Source of the DNA: Opitutaceae bacterium
GTDB lineage: Bacteria; Verrucomicrobiota; Verrucomicrobiia; Opitutales; Opitutaceae
Length of the DNA stretch: 64,000 nt
Direction of reading: 5' to 3'
Assembly (NCBI GenBank): GCA_030648295.1
Contig: JAUSID010000163.1
Coordinates: 1-64,000, forward strand
Positions 51,010 through 60,713 of the stretch are shown here, in pieces (position 1 is the first letter of the stretch; every line of letters starts with the position of its first letter). The translations under genes and the position numbers were made by a program. The notes under the pieces are model-generated. The model made no database searches and was not told where the DNA came from. It worked only from the letters and a program-made list of their open reading frames with translations.

Positions 51010-52755
51010 ATGTCGACGGCATCCTTCATCGATTTGCGAAACGTGAATTCGCTCTGGGCGTCGGTCCTGGTCGAGACGCTCGTCCGCGCGGGCGTTCGGC
51101 ACGCGGTGATTTCACCGGGCTCGCGGTCGACACCGCTGACGCTCGCATTTGCGGCGAATCCCGGAATCGAGGCGGTGCCAGTCCTGGACGAACGCTCGGC
51201 CGGATTCTTTGCGCTCGGACTCGCCCGGCACGACATGCGCCCGGTGGCACTGGTGTGCACGAGCGGCACGGCGGCCGCCAATTTTTACCCGGCAATCGTG
51301 GAGGCGCACGAAAGCGCCATCCCGCTGCTCGTGCTCACGGCCGACCGACCGCCCGAACTCCGCGCGTCGGCCTCCGGCCAGACCATCGATCAGCAGAAGT
51401 TGTACGGCGGATACGTTGAATTCTATCACGAGCTCGCGCTGCCCGAGCCAAACGAGCCATTGCTGCGATATTTGCGGCAGACCGTGGCGCACGCGCTGGT
51501 GCGATCGCATGCCGGCGGCGGTGCACCCGTGCACCTGAATGTCCCGTTTCGGGATCCGCTTGCGCCTCTGGCCGATGGCGGCGCGGCCGCGAATCTCGCG
51601 AATGCGGTCGATTGGGAGTTGTTCTTCCGCCACGTCGCGCCGCCGGCTCCGACGCGGATGCTGTCACCGCTGCCGCCGATTGTTCCCGATGTCCATGGCG
51701 CCATCGTCGTCGGACCGAACCAGCCGGCTAACGTGGACGAATTTGTCGCTTCCATCGGCGAAATCTCGCGGCGGCTTGGCTGGCCGGTGCTCGCCGACGG
51801 GCTTTCGCCGGTCCGGAACCACGCTGCGGGGATCGCACACGTGGTGTCGACCTACGACCTGATTTTGCGCAATGGCACGGCGGCGGAACGGCTGAAGCCC
51901 GAGGTCGTCCTCTGTATTGGCGGATGGCCTACAAGCAAGGTGCTGCGCGCGTGGCTGGAAAACTCCATGGCTCTCGTCTGGCTGGTGACGGAACGCCGCG
52001 ACAACCGCGATTCATTGCACGGCCGGACGGTGCCGCTGATGACGAGCCTGCCGGCGCTGGCGGGCGCGCTGCCGGTGGCGCAGGATCCGGGTGGTTACGA
52101 GCGGATGTGGTCGCGTTACGAGCAGAAGGCGCGCGTCGCGCTCGATGAACGGCTGCGGAACGAGAGCGGCCTTTTCGAACCGAAGGCCGCGTGGCTGCTG
52201 GCGCAGCAACTCCCGCCGCAAACGCCGCTCATCGTTGCGAATTCAATGCCGGTGCGCGACCTCGAGCATGTCTGGCCACCGGGCAATCGAGGCATTCGCC
52301 CGTGGTGCAACCGCGGCGCGAACGGAATCGACGGCACGCTTTCGTCAGCGCTCGGAGTGGCCCACGTGGCCGGCCGTCCCGCCGTGCTCCTGAGCGGCGA
52401 CCTCGCGCTGCTGCATGACTCGAACGGATTCCTGATTCGGCCGAAGTTCGGCGGCTCGCTCACGATTGTGCTCATCAACAATCGAGGCGGCGGAATCTTC
52501 GAGCACCTTCCGATCGCGGAGTTTGAACCGCCATTCGAGGAGTTTTTCGCCACGCCGCAGGAGGCTGATTTTGAAAAGGTCTGCGCGACCTACGAAGTTG
52601 GATACGAACTCGTCGCCGACTGGACGCAGTTCACGCGGCTGATTTCAACCCTCCCCGACCGCGGCATTCGCGTGCTCGAGATGCGGACGGATCGCAAACG
52701 CGACGCGGCGATGCGAAAGCAAGTGTTTGCCGAGATCGCAGCGAGCCTGGGGTGA
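51010..52755 (+). CDS. menD: SEPHCHC synthase MenD
   Basis: 581 residues, thiamine diphosphate-dependent. It adds a succinic semialdehyde unit from 2-oxoglutarate to isochorismate. Landmarks are ISPGSRSTPLTLAFA (the MenD signature), CTSGTAAANFYPAIVEA, VLTADRPPELRASASGQTID, HLNVPFRDPL and the C-terminal ThDP site GANGIDGTLSSALGVA with GDLALLHDSNGF and INNRGGGIFEHLPI. The start at 51010 (MSTASFIDLRNVNSLWASVL) is the family form. It is downstream of menF and, beyond the oppositely oriented kup, upstream of menB. Confidence 0.96.
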   Translation: MSTASFIDLRNVNSLWASVLVETLVRAGVRHAVISPGSRSTPLTLAFAANPGIEAVPVLDERSAGFFALGLARHDMRPVALVCTSGTAAANFYPAIVEAHESAIPLLVLTADRPPELRASASGQTIDQQKLYGGYVEFYHELALPEPNEPLLRYLRQTVAHALVRSHAGGGAPVHLNVPFRDPLAPLADGGAAANLANAVDWELFFRHVAPPAPTRMLSPLPPIVPDVHGAIVVGPNQPANVDEFVASIGEISRRLGWPVLADGLSPVRNHAAGIAHVVSTYDLILRNGTAAERLKPEVVLCIGGWPTSKVLRAWLENSMALVWLVTERRDNRDSLHGRTVPLMTSLPALAGALPVAQDPGGYERMWSRYEQKARVALDERLRNESGLFEPKAAWLLAQQLPPQTPLIVANSMPVRDLEHVWPPGNRGIRPWCNRGANGIDGTLSSALGVAHVAGRPAVLLSGDLALLHDSNGFLIRPKFGGSLTIVLINNRGGGIFEHLPIAEFEPPFEEFFATPQEADFEKVCATYEVGYELVADWTQFTRLISTLPDRGIRVLEMRTDRKRDAAMRKQVFAEIAASLG

Positions 52756-52767
52756 AGGTCTTTCCGA

Positions 52768-52832
52768 CCCGGGAGCGCGGGCGTCTCGCCCGCATTGCTC
52801 CGCTTGCGCGCCAGAGGCCCGCGCCCCGAGGC
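52768..52832. repeat. Palindromic pair between convergent menD and kup
   Basis: GGGAGCGCGGGCGTCTCGCC unit (52768-52794) with a diverged inverted partner (52807-52832). The position between two convergent stops suits a terminator role. Confidence 0.7.
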
Positions 52833-52848
52833 CAAGCCATGCGGCGCA

Positions 52849-54735
52849 CTACAACTGAATCGGCAAGCCCACCTCGATGATCTGCATCGGCGGGAGGTGA
52901 TAATAATCGCGGGCCTGGCGGGCGTTGCGGCTGAGGAAACCGTAAAAATGTTTCTGCCATTCCCACATCCGCGCGTCGCCGCCGGTGATGATCATCTCGC
53001 GGTTGAAATAATACGTTGCCTCCGACGGCTTCAGCGGCACGCCGCGTTCACCGATGTCCTCGATCAGCGCACTCACGTCGGGCGACTCCATGTACCCATA
53101 GCGCGCCAGCGCGCGCCACACGCCCTCGCCGATTTCGCGGACTTCCAGCCGCTCGTCGGCCACCACGTAGGGAACCTCTTCCGTGATGATGCTGAGCAGG
53201 ACAATCGTCTCGTGCAGGACCTTGTTGGCCTTCACGTGGTGCAGCAGTACGAGCGGCGTGCCGGTGGGGTTGCCGGCCATGAAGACGCCGGTGCCACGGA
53301 CGCGCGTGACGTGCTTGCTCGAGGCAATGCGCTTCAGTTCGTCCTCCGTGATTTCGTTCGCGTAAATTCGCCGGAAGATCTCCGACTTGCCCATCTTCCA
53401 CGTGACCATGACCGCGAGCACACCCAGCGCGATGGCCACGGGCAGCCAGCCGCCATCGGCAAACTTGTGCAGATTGGCGCTGAAAAAGGCGAGGTCGACG
53501 ATGAGGAACAAGCTGCAGATGACGGCCGCGCGCCCCGCCGGCCAGCGCCACGCGCGATACATCACGAAATAAAGCGCGATGGTCGTAACGATCATCGTGC
53601 CAGTAACCGCGATGCCATATGCCGCCGCCAGCGCGGAGCTGGACTTGAATTCGATCACGGTGGTAATCGAGCCGATTGCGAGTGCGATATTGATCAGCGG
53701 CAGGTAGATCTGCCCGCGCTGGTCCGGGTTCGTATGCTTGACCGTGAGCCGGGGGAAATAACCGAGCTGGATCGCCTGCCGGATGAGCGAGTACGCCCCC
53801 GAGATCAGTGCCTGGCTCGCAATGATCGCGGCGAGGACCGACAGCGCGAGCAGCCCGTACCGCAAGGGCCCCTCGGGCGCGATCGACAGGAAGGGGTTTT
53901 CCGCCGAGCCGTGGCCGGAAAGGAAATAGGCTCCCTGCCCAAAATAATTCAGCGTCAGCCCGGGCAGGACGATCCCGTACCAATCGCGCACGATCGCACG
54001 GCGGCCGAAATGGCCCATGTCGGCGTAGAGGGCCTCCACGCCGGTGAACGCGAGCACGACCGAGCCGAGGAGAACGCCGACTTCCTGCGGATGGGAAAAC
54101 AGAAGCCTGAGTCCGAGCAGCGGGTTCAGCGCCTTCAGAACCATCGGGGTCTCGATAATCCGCCAGAGCCCGAACCCGCCGAGGGTGATGAACCAAAGCA
54201 GCATCACCGGCCCGAAGATCCCGCCGATGAACTTCGTCCCCCGGAACTGGAAGGTGAAAACGGCCGCCAGAATCACGCAGGACAGGGGGACGACCAGGTG
54301 TTCGACGCCCGGCCAGACCAGCTTGATGCCTTCTACCGCGCCCAGGACGGTGATCGCCGGCGTGATCACGGCCTCGCCGCACAGCATCGCGGCGCCGATC
54401 AACACAATGATGGTACCGGCGTTGAGCCCGGTCCGCACACCGCGGTCCAGCCGGCCCAGTGCGAGCAGTGAGAAGATTCCGCCTTCGCCGCGATTATCGG
54501 CCCGGAGCACGAACTGCGTATACTTCACGCTCACCACCATGATGAGCGACCACACGATCAGGGACAGGACTCCGAGCACCCCGACGGCATGCTCCGCGGG
54601 CGGCAGCGCGTGGAGGCATTCGCGTATGGTATAGAGCGGGCTGGTACCGATGTCGCCAAATACCACGCCGAGCGCCCCCAGCCCCAAGGCCAGTTGAGCG
54701 GTCTTCCCCTGCGGCGCGGGTGACGATGTGTTCAT
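52849..54735 (-). CDS. kup: Kup-family potassium uptake transporter
   Basis: 628 residues, the E. coli Kup length. About twelve membrane helices occupy 1-430, beginning ALGVVFGDIGTSPLYTIREC (the KUP signature) and including YTQFVLRADNRGEGGIFSLL, CGEAVITPAITVLGAVEG, FQFRGTKFIGGIFGPVML and LSGHGSAENPF. The C-terminal cytosolic domain (about 430-628) has GTGVFMAGNPTGTPLVLLHH and the usual YYFNREMI. It is a low-affinity K+/H+ symporter. The start at 54735 (MNTSSPAPQGKTAQL) is chosen. The frame continues to 55728 over menB as an antisense extension, which is not coding. It interrupts the men gene run. Confidence 0.95.
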   Translation of the reverse strand: MNTSSPAPQGKTAQLALGLGALGVVFGDIGTSPLYTIRECLHALPPAEHAVGVLGVLSLIVWSLIMVVSVKYTQFVLRADNRGEGGIFSLLALGRLDRGVRTGLNAGTIIVLIGAAMLCGEAVITPAITVLGAVEGIKLVWPGVEHLVVPLSCVILAAVFTFQFRGTKFIGGIFGPVMLLWFITLGGFGLWRIIETPMVLKALNPLLGLRLLFSHPQEVGVLLGSVVLAFTGVEALYADMGHFGRRAIVRDWYGIVLPGLTLNYFGQGAYFLSGHGSAENPFLSIAPEGPLRYGLLALSVLAAIIASQALISGAYSLIRQAIQLGYFPRLTVKHTNPDQRGQIYLPLINIALAIGSITTVIEFKSSSALAAAYGIAVTGTMIVTTIALYFVMYRAWRWPAGRAAVICSLFLIVDLAFFSANLHKFADGGWLPVAIALGVLAVMVTWKMGKSEIFRRIYANEITEDELKRIASSKHVTRVRGTGVFMAGNPTGTPLVLLHHVKANKVLHETIVLLSIITEEVPYVVADERLEVREIGEGVWRALARYGYMESPDVSALIEDIGERGVPLKPSEATYYFNREMIITGGDARMWEWQKHFYGFLSRNARQARDYYHLPPMQIIEVGLPIQL

Positions 54736-54864
54736 CAGCGAGGGTGAAGTGTTTATAAACGTGGCCACGCGTCCAAGCAGTTTCACGTTTTTTCCCGAAT
54801 GTGCTTGATTAGACGGCAACCCACCGGTGGACAACGCGCGGAAAAGTTCCCACGCTTGCGCCGC

Positions 54865-55698
54865 ATGACTCCCGATTGGAAGGTCGCAAAGACCTACACT
54901 GACATCCTTTACCACAAGTCCGGCGGCATCGCGAAGGTGACCATCAACCGGCCGCAAAAGCGCAACGCGTTCCGGCCGTTGACGGTGACCGAGATGTTCA
55001 ACGCATTTTCCGATGCGCGCGAGGATCCCGGGATTGGCGTCGTGCTGCTGACAGGCGGCGGGCCGCACACCGACGGAAAGTACGCGTTTTGCGCCGGCGG
55101 AGACCAGTCGGTGCGCGGACATGCCGGGTACATCGATGAAGCCGGCGTGCCGCGGCTCAACGTCCTCGATTTGCAGAAATTGATTCGCTCGATGCCGAAG
55201 GTGGTGATCGCGCTGGTCGCAGGCCACGCGGTTGGCGGCGGACACGTGCTCCATGTGGTGTGCGATCTGAGCATCGCGGCTGAGAACGCGATTTTTGGGC
55301 AGGTGGGCCCGAAGATGGGCAGTTTCGACGGAGGCTTCGGCTCGAGTTATCTCGCGCGCATCGTGGGCCAGAAAAAGGCGCGGGAAATCTGGTTCCTCTG
55401 CCGGCAGTACAACGCGCAGCAGGCGCTCGCGATGGGGCTGGTGAACGCGGTGGTGCCGGTGGCGCAACTCGAGGCCGAGGGCGTGAAGTGGGCAGGAGAA
55501 ATTCTCCAAAAGAGCCCGCTCGCGATCCGGCTGCTGAAGAGCGGATTCAATGCCGAACTGGACGGCCAGGCGGGAATCCAGGAACTCGCGGGCAACGCCA
55601 CGATGCTCTACTATATGAGTGACGAGGCGAAGGACTTCATGACCGCGCAACGCGACAAGCGGAAGGTCGACGCGCGGAAGTACCCGTGGCTGCCTTGA
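54865..55698 (+). CDS. menB: 1,4-Dihydroxy-2-naphthoyl-CoA synthase MenB
   Basis: 277 residues of the crotonase fold. It closes the naphthoquinone ring of menaquinone. Diagnostic stretches are [74 protein letters not shown] and ARKYPWLP at the C-terminus. The ATG at 54865 ([14 protein letters not shown]) is the family start. An upstream ATG at 54799 adds a basic stretch in the divergent kup spacer. MenE, MenC, MenH and MenA are not in the window. Confidence 0.96.
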   Translation: MTPDWKVAKTYTDILYHKSGGIAKVTINRPQKRNAFRPLTVTEMFNAFSDAREDPGIGVVLLTGGGPHTDGKYAFCAGGDQSVRGHAGYIDEAGVPRLNVLDLQKLIRSMPKVVIALVAGHAVGGGHVLHVVCDLSIAAENAIFGQVGPKMGSFDGGFGSSYLARIVGQKKAREIWFLCRQYNAQQALAMGLVNAVVPVAQLEAEGVKWAGEILQKSPLAIRLLKSGFNAELDGQAGIQELAGNATMLYYMSDEAKDFMTAQRDKRKVDARKYPWLP

Positions 55699-55857
55699 CC
55701 CTGGGAGCGCGGGCGTCCCGCCCGCCACTGCATTTCGGATTGCGGATTGCGGATTTCGGATTGGCGAGCCGGCGAGTGCTGAACGCGCCGGCTAAACAGT
55801 TCGGGTGAGTCGTCGCGCTCGGCGGCCGAATTAAATCCGCAATCTGAAATCCGCAAT
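55699..55857. repeat. Repeat-filled spacer between convergent menB and the HupE-like gene
   Basis: A single GGGAGCGCGGGCGTCCCGCC unit (55699-55726) is followed by CGGATTG-type heptamers (55736-55761) and their inverted copy (AATCCGCAATCTGAAATCC, 55831-55857). The latter two could pair as a stem around the spacer. No gene. Confidence 0.75.
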
Positions 55858-56994
55858 TCAGAAGAGCCTTACCGCGAATGCGCGCTCGATTAACCACACG
55901 GTTCCGAGAGCCAGCAGCGCAATCGACATCGCGATTCGAAACCGGCCCGCCCATGGGAATCGGCCAATGCGCATCAGGATCGGCCAGCAAATCGCGGCGA
56001 TCGCCAGCTGGCCCAATTCCACGCCGAGGTTGAACGACAGCAGGCAGCGGACGAGGCCTTCCGAGGGCAGCCCGAGCTCCCTCAGCACGGTCGCGAACCC
56101 GAATCCGTGGACGAGCCCGAACGCGAAGGTCAGGCGCCACCGATGGCCGGTGTCAGGGTCGCGCCACAAGTTTTCCGCCGCCACATAAACGATGCTCGCG
56201 GCGATGGCCGCTTCGACGACTCGCGATGGCAGCGACACGACGCCAAGTGCGGCGAGTGCGAGCGTCAGCGTGTGGGCCACCGTAAACGCGGTCACGATCT
56301 TCACCAGCTCGCGAAACCGTCGGACGAAAAACAGGGCGAGCAGGAACGCGACGTGGTCGTAGCCGAGAAAGATGTGAGTAACGCCCAGCCACAGATAACT
56401 CTGGAATTGCTCGAACGCGGGCACGCGGTACCCGGTGTCGAACAGGTAATCGGGTTCGAACCGCGTGAAGATGACGGGATTCTCCTGGCCGTTCCAAACG
56501 AAGCTTCCCAGCACGGTGTGCCGTTCGCCGAGCCGCTCGAAGAACCCGAACGTCAGCGCGACGGAATCTGGCGCGTGCAGCACGGGATTCCGAAACGTGA
56601 ACGTGACGAGCCGTTGCGAAAACTCCGCCGCGCGGATCGCTTCGTGGTCAGCTGCGGCCCAGGTCGGCGGCGCCAACGCACCAAACGCCGCCTCGCGTTC
56701 GTTGAGTTCGACAAAGATGTTCTGGCGCAGGTACGCGCCGATTGCCGGTGTCGCGGCCTCCAGTTCGTCACGAGTCAGTTGCTGGTCGCCATTGCGATCA
56801 AGCGGCGTCATCCGGCCGACCGTCGCCAAATCGTAGGTGAAGGTGAACGTCACCTCCTCCGCCGCGATTTTGACCTTGCTGTAGCTGGTGTCCGGCGTGT
56901 GCGCGCTGGCAATGCAGGCGGCGAAAAAAAGCGCGAGCAGCCTGAGGTTGCGCACGCGAAGCGGCGTGGAAGTGTGAGCGATTCGGGAGAACAC
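55858..56994 (-). CDS. HupE/UreJ_2-family membrane protein with an EF-hand-like loop
   Basis: 378 residues. A signal peptide (LLALFFAACIASA, to about residue 31) is followed by an extracytoplasmic domain with an EF-hand-type loop DRNGDQQLTRDE (66-77). A C-terminal six-helix membrane domain (about 195-378) shows FLGYDHVAFLLALFFVRRFR, FTVAHTLTLALAALGV and FGLVHGFGFATVLREL, which are the HupE/UreJ_2 signature histidines. Relatives are proposed metal (nickel or cobalt) permeases or accessory proteins, but the function is not proven. No hydrogenase or urease gene is near. ATG start at 56994. Confidence 0.8.
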   Translation of the reverse strand: MFSRIAHTSTPLRVRNLRLLALFFAACIASAHTPDTSYSKVKIAAEEVTFTFTYDLATVGRMTPLDRNGDQQLTRDELEAATPAIGAYLRQNIFVELNEREAAFGALAPPTWAAADHEAIRAAEFSQRLVTFTFRNPVLHAPDSVALTFGFFERLGERHTVLGSFVWNGQENPVIFTRFEPDYLFDTGYRVPAFEQFQSYLWLGVTHIFLGYDHVAFLLALFFVRRFRELVKIVTAFTVAHTLTLALAALGVVSLPSRVVEAAIAASIVYVAAENLWRDPDTGHRWRLTFAFGLVHGFGFATVLRELGLPSEGLVRCLLSFNLGVELGQLAIAAICWPILMRIGRFPWAGRFRIAMSIALLALGTVWLIERAFAVRLF

Positions 56995-57204
56995 ACCCCG
57001 GCGCTACGCGCCACCCCTCTCGGGAGGGGACCATGAAACCGCACACGATCGCACTTCGTAGCAGCCGAGGTAACGAGGCTGGATAATTCGGTTCACGAAA
57101 ACGTGGTAGAAGTCCAGCCTCGTCACCTCGGCTGCCACGCCTGGCCATGGGAGCGCGGGCAGCCTGCCCGCCGAAGCGTTTTCGCGAAGGCGGGTCTCGC
57201 CCGC
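56993..57204. repeat. Composite repeat spacer
   Basis: Three elements in order: a CCCCTCTCGGGAGGGG hairpin with its GGCGCTACGCGCC neighbour (56993-57032), an inverted GTAGCAGCCGAGGTAACGAG pair (57057-57083 and 57113-57139), and a GGGAGCGCGGGC pair (57146-57173 and 57187-57204). It occupies nearly all of the space between two minus-strand genes. No gene is seen. Confidence 0.75.
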
Positions 57205-57281
57205 AAGGCATTGATGCGGGCTGGCCCCCGTCCCCGGCGCTGCACACTCGCGCGCTGAAATCGAGGTTTTCTCTACCGTCC

Positions 57282-60200
57282 TCACTGCGTCGTCGTCTGC
57301 GCCGGCGTGTAGGTGATCCACATCGGCGAGACCCACACGAGTTCGCCATTCGTCTGCTCGCCGCGGAAATAATAATAACTCGTTTTCCCGGCCTTCGGCG
57401 CGGGATCGGTCCACGTCAGCTCGACATTCGCCTGGTTGGGCGTGACGGAATGAATTTCCTCGTCGTCCTTGACGAGTGTCACCTTGGCGAACGGCGAAGT
57501 CCCCGCGAGTTTGAGCCGCAACGTCGGGGCTTCGCTGCTGCTGAACGCGTCCCCGAGCATGTAGTCGCGGCCGTTCGCGCGGCAGCGATAGTCGGCGACG
57601 ATGTTGTCCGTGGCGCCATACGTGTGTCGCGCCCGCATCGCGCGCAGCAAAGCCTCGCGCGAGGTGTCTTCCGCGTAGACCATCGCATAACTGATGTGCG
57701 TCGAGTTGTGGTCGCTGCTCGATTGGAACGAGAATTGATAGCCCATCTTCAACGCGAGATTGACGAAACCCTTCGGTCGCCAGCCGCCGATCGAATCGTT
57801 TTCGGTCGGTGATCGTGGGGCGCCTGGCCGTTCGTAACTCTGGCGGCAGCCCTGGTAAATCTCGACCATCGGCTCGACATCCGGCGCATGATTGCGCCAG
57901 TCCGTCCCCATGTCGGTCGCGCTGGTGTGCGACGCGCACACGCCTTTGAAGTGCCGCAGGTATTCGTAGAGCATCATCGTGTCCGGCGCGGACACGAAGG
58001 GCTCGGGATTGGTCTTCGGCAGTCGCGGCAGGGTTCGGACGCCACGCTGGGCGAACACCACGTTGCGATGGCCTTCTGGATACGACACGCTGCGCTCGTA
58101 CGTGAAGGGCGGATCGAAGCGGCCCGGCAGCCGGAACGCGTCCGTCGTCTTCTGGATCAACCACCAGGTGTATTCGCGGCCGTTGCCATTGTCGTGATCG
58201 CCGTTGCCCAGCCAGTCCATGGCCGCGACATCGATGGCGTAGCGCCACATGTCCTCAACCGGCCCGTCGTTGCCGCCGTCGCCGGAGACTTCGGTGTGGC
58301 GGTGAAACTCGCCGCGCACGAGCTGCAGCGGCTTGCCGTCATACGTAATCCGCTGGGCCCGCGCGCGCTCAAGCGCCTCGCGTTCGGCCAATGTCGCGGG
58401 CGACGGCCTCACATTCGCCGCCGGAACGTTGCGGGCGGCGGCGAGTTTGAGTGAAACGGGCGTGGACGCCATTTCGAGCCGGCTCACGAAGATGTCGTTG
58501 TCGAACGGATCGCCCGCGGGCGGCCCGGCGTTTCCGACCCCGGCGCCGCGCGGTACATGGCGATCCATCCGGTGGTCGCTCGAGTGTGCGACGATGAAAC
58601 CGCCGCCGGGATGCGCTACGACTGCGGGTGTGTTGTAGAGCAGATTGTCGGAGTGGGGCAGGATTGTCGGACCAGTCCAGCGCTCGCCATCGTAGCTTGC
58701 GGCATAGTTCATCCAGACCGAGCCGATTGGAGTGTGAAACGTGCCCTCGCGGCTGCGCGCGAACAGCCAGATCCGGCCGTCACGATCGCAGGCAAGCCGC
58801 GCGATGTTATTGTAAGTGGTGGCGCCGACGGACTCGGCTTCCTGCCCCGCCTTCCGCTTCGACATGTCCGCCTCCGGGCGGTTGACGGGCAGGTTGCCCG
58901 GGCCGCGGCGAACGCGGCTGCCGGGAAGCGCCGACGCGACGGACTGTGCCGGTTCCTGCCACTGGTTGCCGGCGAGGACGAGCATGCCAATTTGGCGATC
59001 GCGATAAAGACCGATGCCCGACTCGCGATCGAGCGCACCCCAGTCCTTCCCCCAGGTCGGCCCGCTGCGTTCCCACGCGATCCAGAGTCTCGATTGTTTG
59101 TCGTAGGTGAGCGCGGCGCGCGCTTCGTACTCCTCGCTGTTCGCCACCGGTCGCGCCGCGCTGGGCGAACCATTGGCGGCGAATTCCCGTACCCATACGT
59201 CGTAGTCGCCCTTGTCATACGTGTCCCAGGCGATCGCGACTCGTCCGTCGCTCGCGGCCGCGATTGCCGGCACCCAGCAGTTCCCGGTCTGGGTGCTGAC
59301 GATGCGCTCCGTGCTCCAGCTGCCACTGGCGTCCAGGTGCCGTTCGACAATGCGAAAGCTGTTCTCGCGCGCCGCCTGCCACGCGACCCAGACCCGGCCG
59401 GAGGCATCGGTCGCCGCCACGGGCGAGACATCGGTCCCGGGGTGCGCCGAGAGCTTGGTGGCCGCCGAGACTTTCCCATCCGCGCCGACGCTCGCGGCAA
59501 AGATTTCGAAATTCGCGAGGGGTTTGTCCGGCCAGCTCGTGTTCTCCGACCAGATCACCCAGGTGCGTCCGCGGCTCTCGACCGCCACGGCACATTTGTA
59601 CAAATCGCCGCCGCCGCCGGTGATCGCGATGGGCTCGGACCACGTGCCGTTGCGCTGCGTCCGCAGCCACAGCCGATCGCCGCCGGCCGGTTTGGCCAGG
59701 AAGGCAAAATCAGTGATGGGCTCCGTCAGCATCCGTGCCCGCTCACCGCGATCGATCCCGGGCGTGAAGCTAATCCACGCCACCGAGGCGTTGCCGTCGG
59801 CGCCAACCGCGATCGCGGGAAAGTCGTCGTCGTCTCGTTTCGCGGTGAGCGGCCGCGTGGCCGCGACGCGCTCGATGTCGACGCTGCCTTTGAGCTGTTC
59901 CATCACGCGACCGTACGGAATATCCGAGAGCCGGAAGCTGAAATTGCCCTGCTTGGTCTCGACCTTGACGAGCGATGCCTCCGTCACAGCGCGCAGCACG
60001 AGCATGATGCCATTGTCGGCCATCATGCCGCCGCCTTTCTTCTTCGCCATTTTCTTCTGCGCGTTCGAACGGCGCACGGTCAGCGGCCGCGTCGAGGCGG
60101 TCCAGTGGTTGGCGTCGACCACGCGGTCGCCTTCCTGGAAGCGCCAGCCGTCGATCCGCTCGACCGCGCCCGGTGAAACGGTGACGTTCCCGTCCCAGGC

Positions 60201-60308
60201 CGTGTTGCCGCTATCCGTCAGGCCAAACCGAATACGCACGCCGACATCGGCGGAAAAAACCGGGACGGCGATGAAAGCCATCCACGCGAAGCGAATGATG
60301 CGAAACAT
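57282..60308 (-). CDS. Large secreted protein: N-terminal beta-propeller-like repeats and C-terminal PHP/DUF3604-like domain
   Basis: 1008 residues with signal peptide (MFRIIRFAWMAFIAVPVFSA). The first half holds at least six Asp-box-like repeats with Gly-Arg-x-Trp-x-x-Trp cores (DASGRVWVAWQ, ESRGRTWVIWSE, DKQSRLWIAWE, DRDGRIWLFARS), suggesting a beta-propeller. From about residue 665 it shows RGEFHRHTEVSGDGG, DWLGNGDHDNG, VCASHTSATD and SSSDHNSTH, a metal-ligand pattern resembling the PHP-related DUF3604 family. A small C-terminal beta domain ends it. A Lys-rich patch (KKMAKKKGGGMM) interrupts the N-terminal domain. It is probably an exported hydrolase, substrate unknown. The divergent glpF start lies 768 bp away. 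Confidence 0.7.
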   Translation of the reverse strand: MFRIIRFAWMAFIAVPVFSADVGVRIRFGLTDSGNTAWDGNVTVSPGAVERIDGWRFQEGDRVVDANHWTASTRPLTVRRSNAQKKMAKKKGGGMMADNGIMLVLRAVTEASLVKVETKQGNFSFRLSDIPYGRVMEQLKGSVDIERVAATRPLTAKRDDDDFPAIAVGADGNASVAWISFTPGIDRGERARMLTEPITDFAFLAKPAGGDRLWLRTQRNGTWSEPIAITGGGGDLYKCAVAVESRGRTWVIWSENTSWPDKPLANFEIFAASVGADGKVSAATKLSAHPGTDVSPVAATDASGRVWVAWQAARENSFRIVERHLDASGSWSTERIVSTQTGNCWVPAIAAASDGRVAIAWDTYDKGDYDVWVREFAANGSPSAARPVANSEEYEARAALTYDKQSRLWIAWERSGPTWGKDWGALDRESGIGLYRDRQIGMLVLAGNQWQEPAQSVASALPGSRVRRGPGNLPVNRPEADMSKRKAGQEAESVGATTYNNIARLACDRDGRIWLFARSREGTFHTPIGSVWMNYAASYDGERWTGPTILPHSDNLLYNTPAVVAHPGGGFIVAHSSDHRMDRHVPRGAGVGNAGPPAGDPFDNDIFVSRLEMASTPVSLKLAAARNVPAANVRPSPATLAEREALERARAQRITYDGKPLQLVRGEFHRHTEVSGDGGNDGPVEDMWRYAIDVAAMDWLGNGDHDNGNGREYTWWLIQKTTDAFRLPGRFDPPFTYERSVSYPEGHRNVVFAQRGVRTLPRLPKTNPEPFVSAPDTMMLYEYLRHFKGVCASHTSATDMGTDWRNHAPDVEPMVEIYQGCRQSYERPGAPRSPTENDSIGGWRPKGFVNLALKMGYQFSFQSSSDHNSTHISYAMVYAEDTSREALLRAMRARHTYGATDNIVADYRCRANGRDYMLGDAFSSSEAPTLRLKLAGTSPFAKVTLVKDDEEIHSVTPNQANVELTWTDPAPKAGKTSYYYFRGEQTNGELVWVSPMWITYTPAQTTTQ

Positions 60309-60395
60309 GGGGTAAGAAAAGCAGGCGCAGCGTGGGCGGATTTCCGCCCCAGCGCACGAATTTTCTGCGGGCAACCGTGAAATGGTGATTCAGCT

Positions 60396-60549
60396 GAACC
60401 GCGAATGGACGCGAACGTTGAGGATAACCGCGAATAGACGTGAATGGGCGCGAATGAACCGACGGACCGGCCCTTATCCGCGAATGGACCCGAATGAAGC
60501 AACCGGCCGGACATTAACCGCGAATGGGAGGCAAATGAACGCGAATAGA
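60396..60549. repeat. CGCGAATGGACGCGAAT-type tandem repeats
   Basis: Eight or so degenerate units of (ACC)GCGAATGGACGCGAA with internal spacers, in the divergent region upstream of the large secreted protein gene. No coding frame is supported here. Confidence 0.75.
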
Positions 60550-60633
60550 ATCCAAGCGTGGCGGAAGACTCCCGCGATCCGCTGCGTCTTGCACGGCGCA
60601 CGCGTCGAAAACCGCCCCGGCGTGCCGCCCCTA

Positions 60634-60713
60634 TTTGTCATCTAATAGATGACAAACCCGCCGTGCGTTCCCTCTAGAACCAATCCACCGATGTCATCTA
60701 ATAGATGACAAAC
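60634..60713. promoter_or_regulatory. Two direct copies of an AT-rich palindrome, probable operator pair
   Basis: TGTCATCTAATAGATGACA appears twice, at about 60636-60654 and 60692-60710, each flanked by matching AAAC. Centre-to-centre spacing is 56 bp (just over five helical turns). Each copy is a near-perfect palindrome (TTGTCATCTA/TAGATGACAA) in otherwise GC-rich DNA. It lies in the 768-bp divergent space between the secreted-protein gene and glpFK and so could bind a dimeric repressor or activator of either. The regulator is not identified in the window. Confidence 0.6.

Noticed and set aside
54736-55728. N-terminal extension of the kup frame to 959 codons
   Set aside because: It lies fully antisense to menB, whose motifs are clear. 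Kup family proteins start at the ATG at 54735.
56447-56460. GGGTTCGAACC resembling a tRNA T-arm
   Set aside because: It lies within the HupE-like coding sequence and no acceptor, D or anticodon stem can be built around it.
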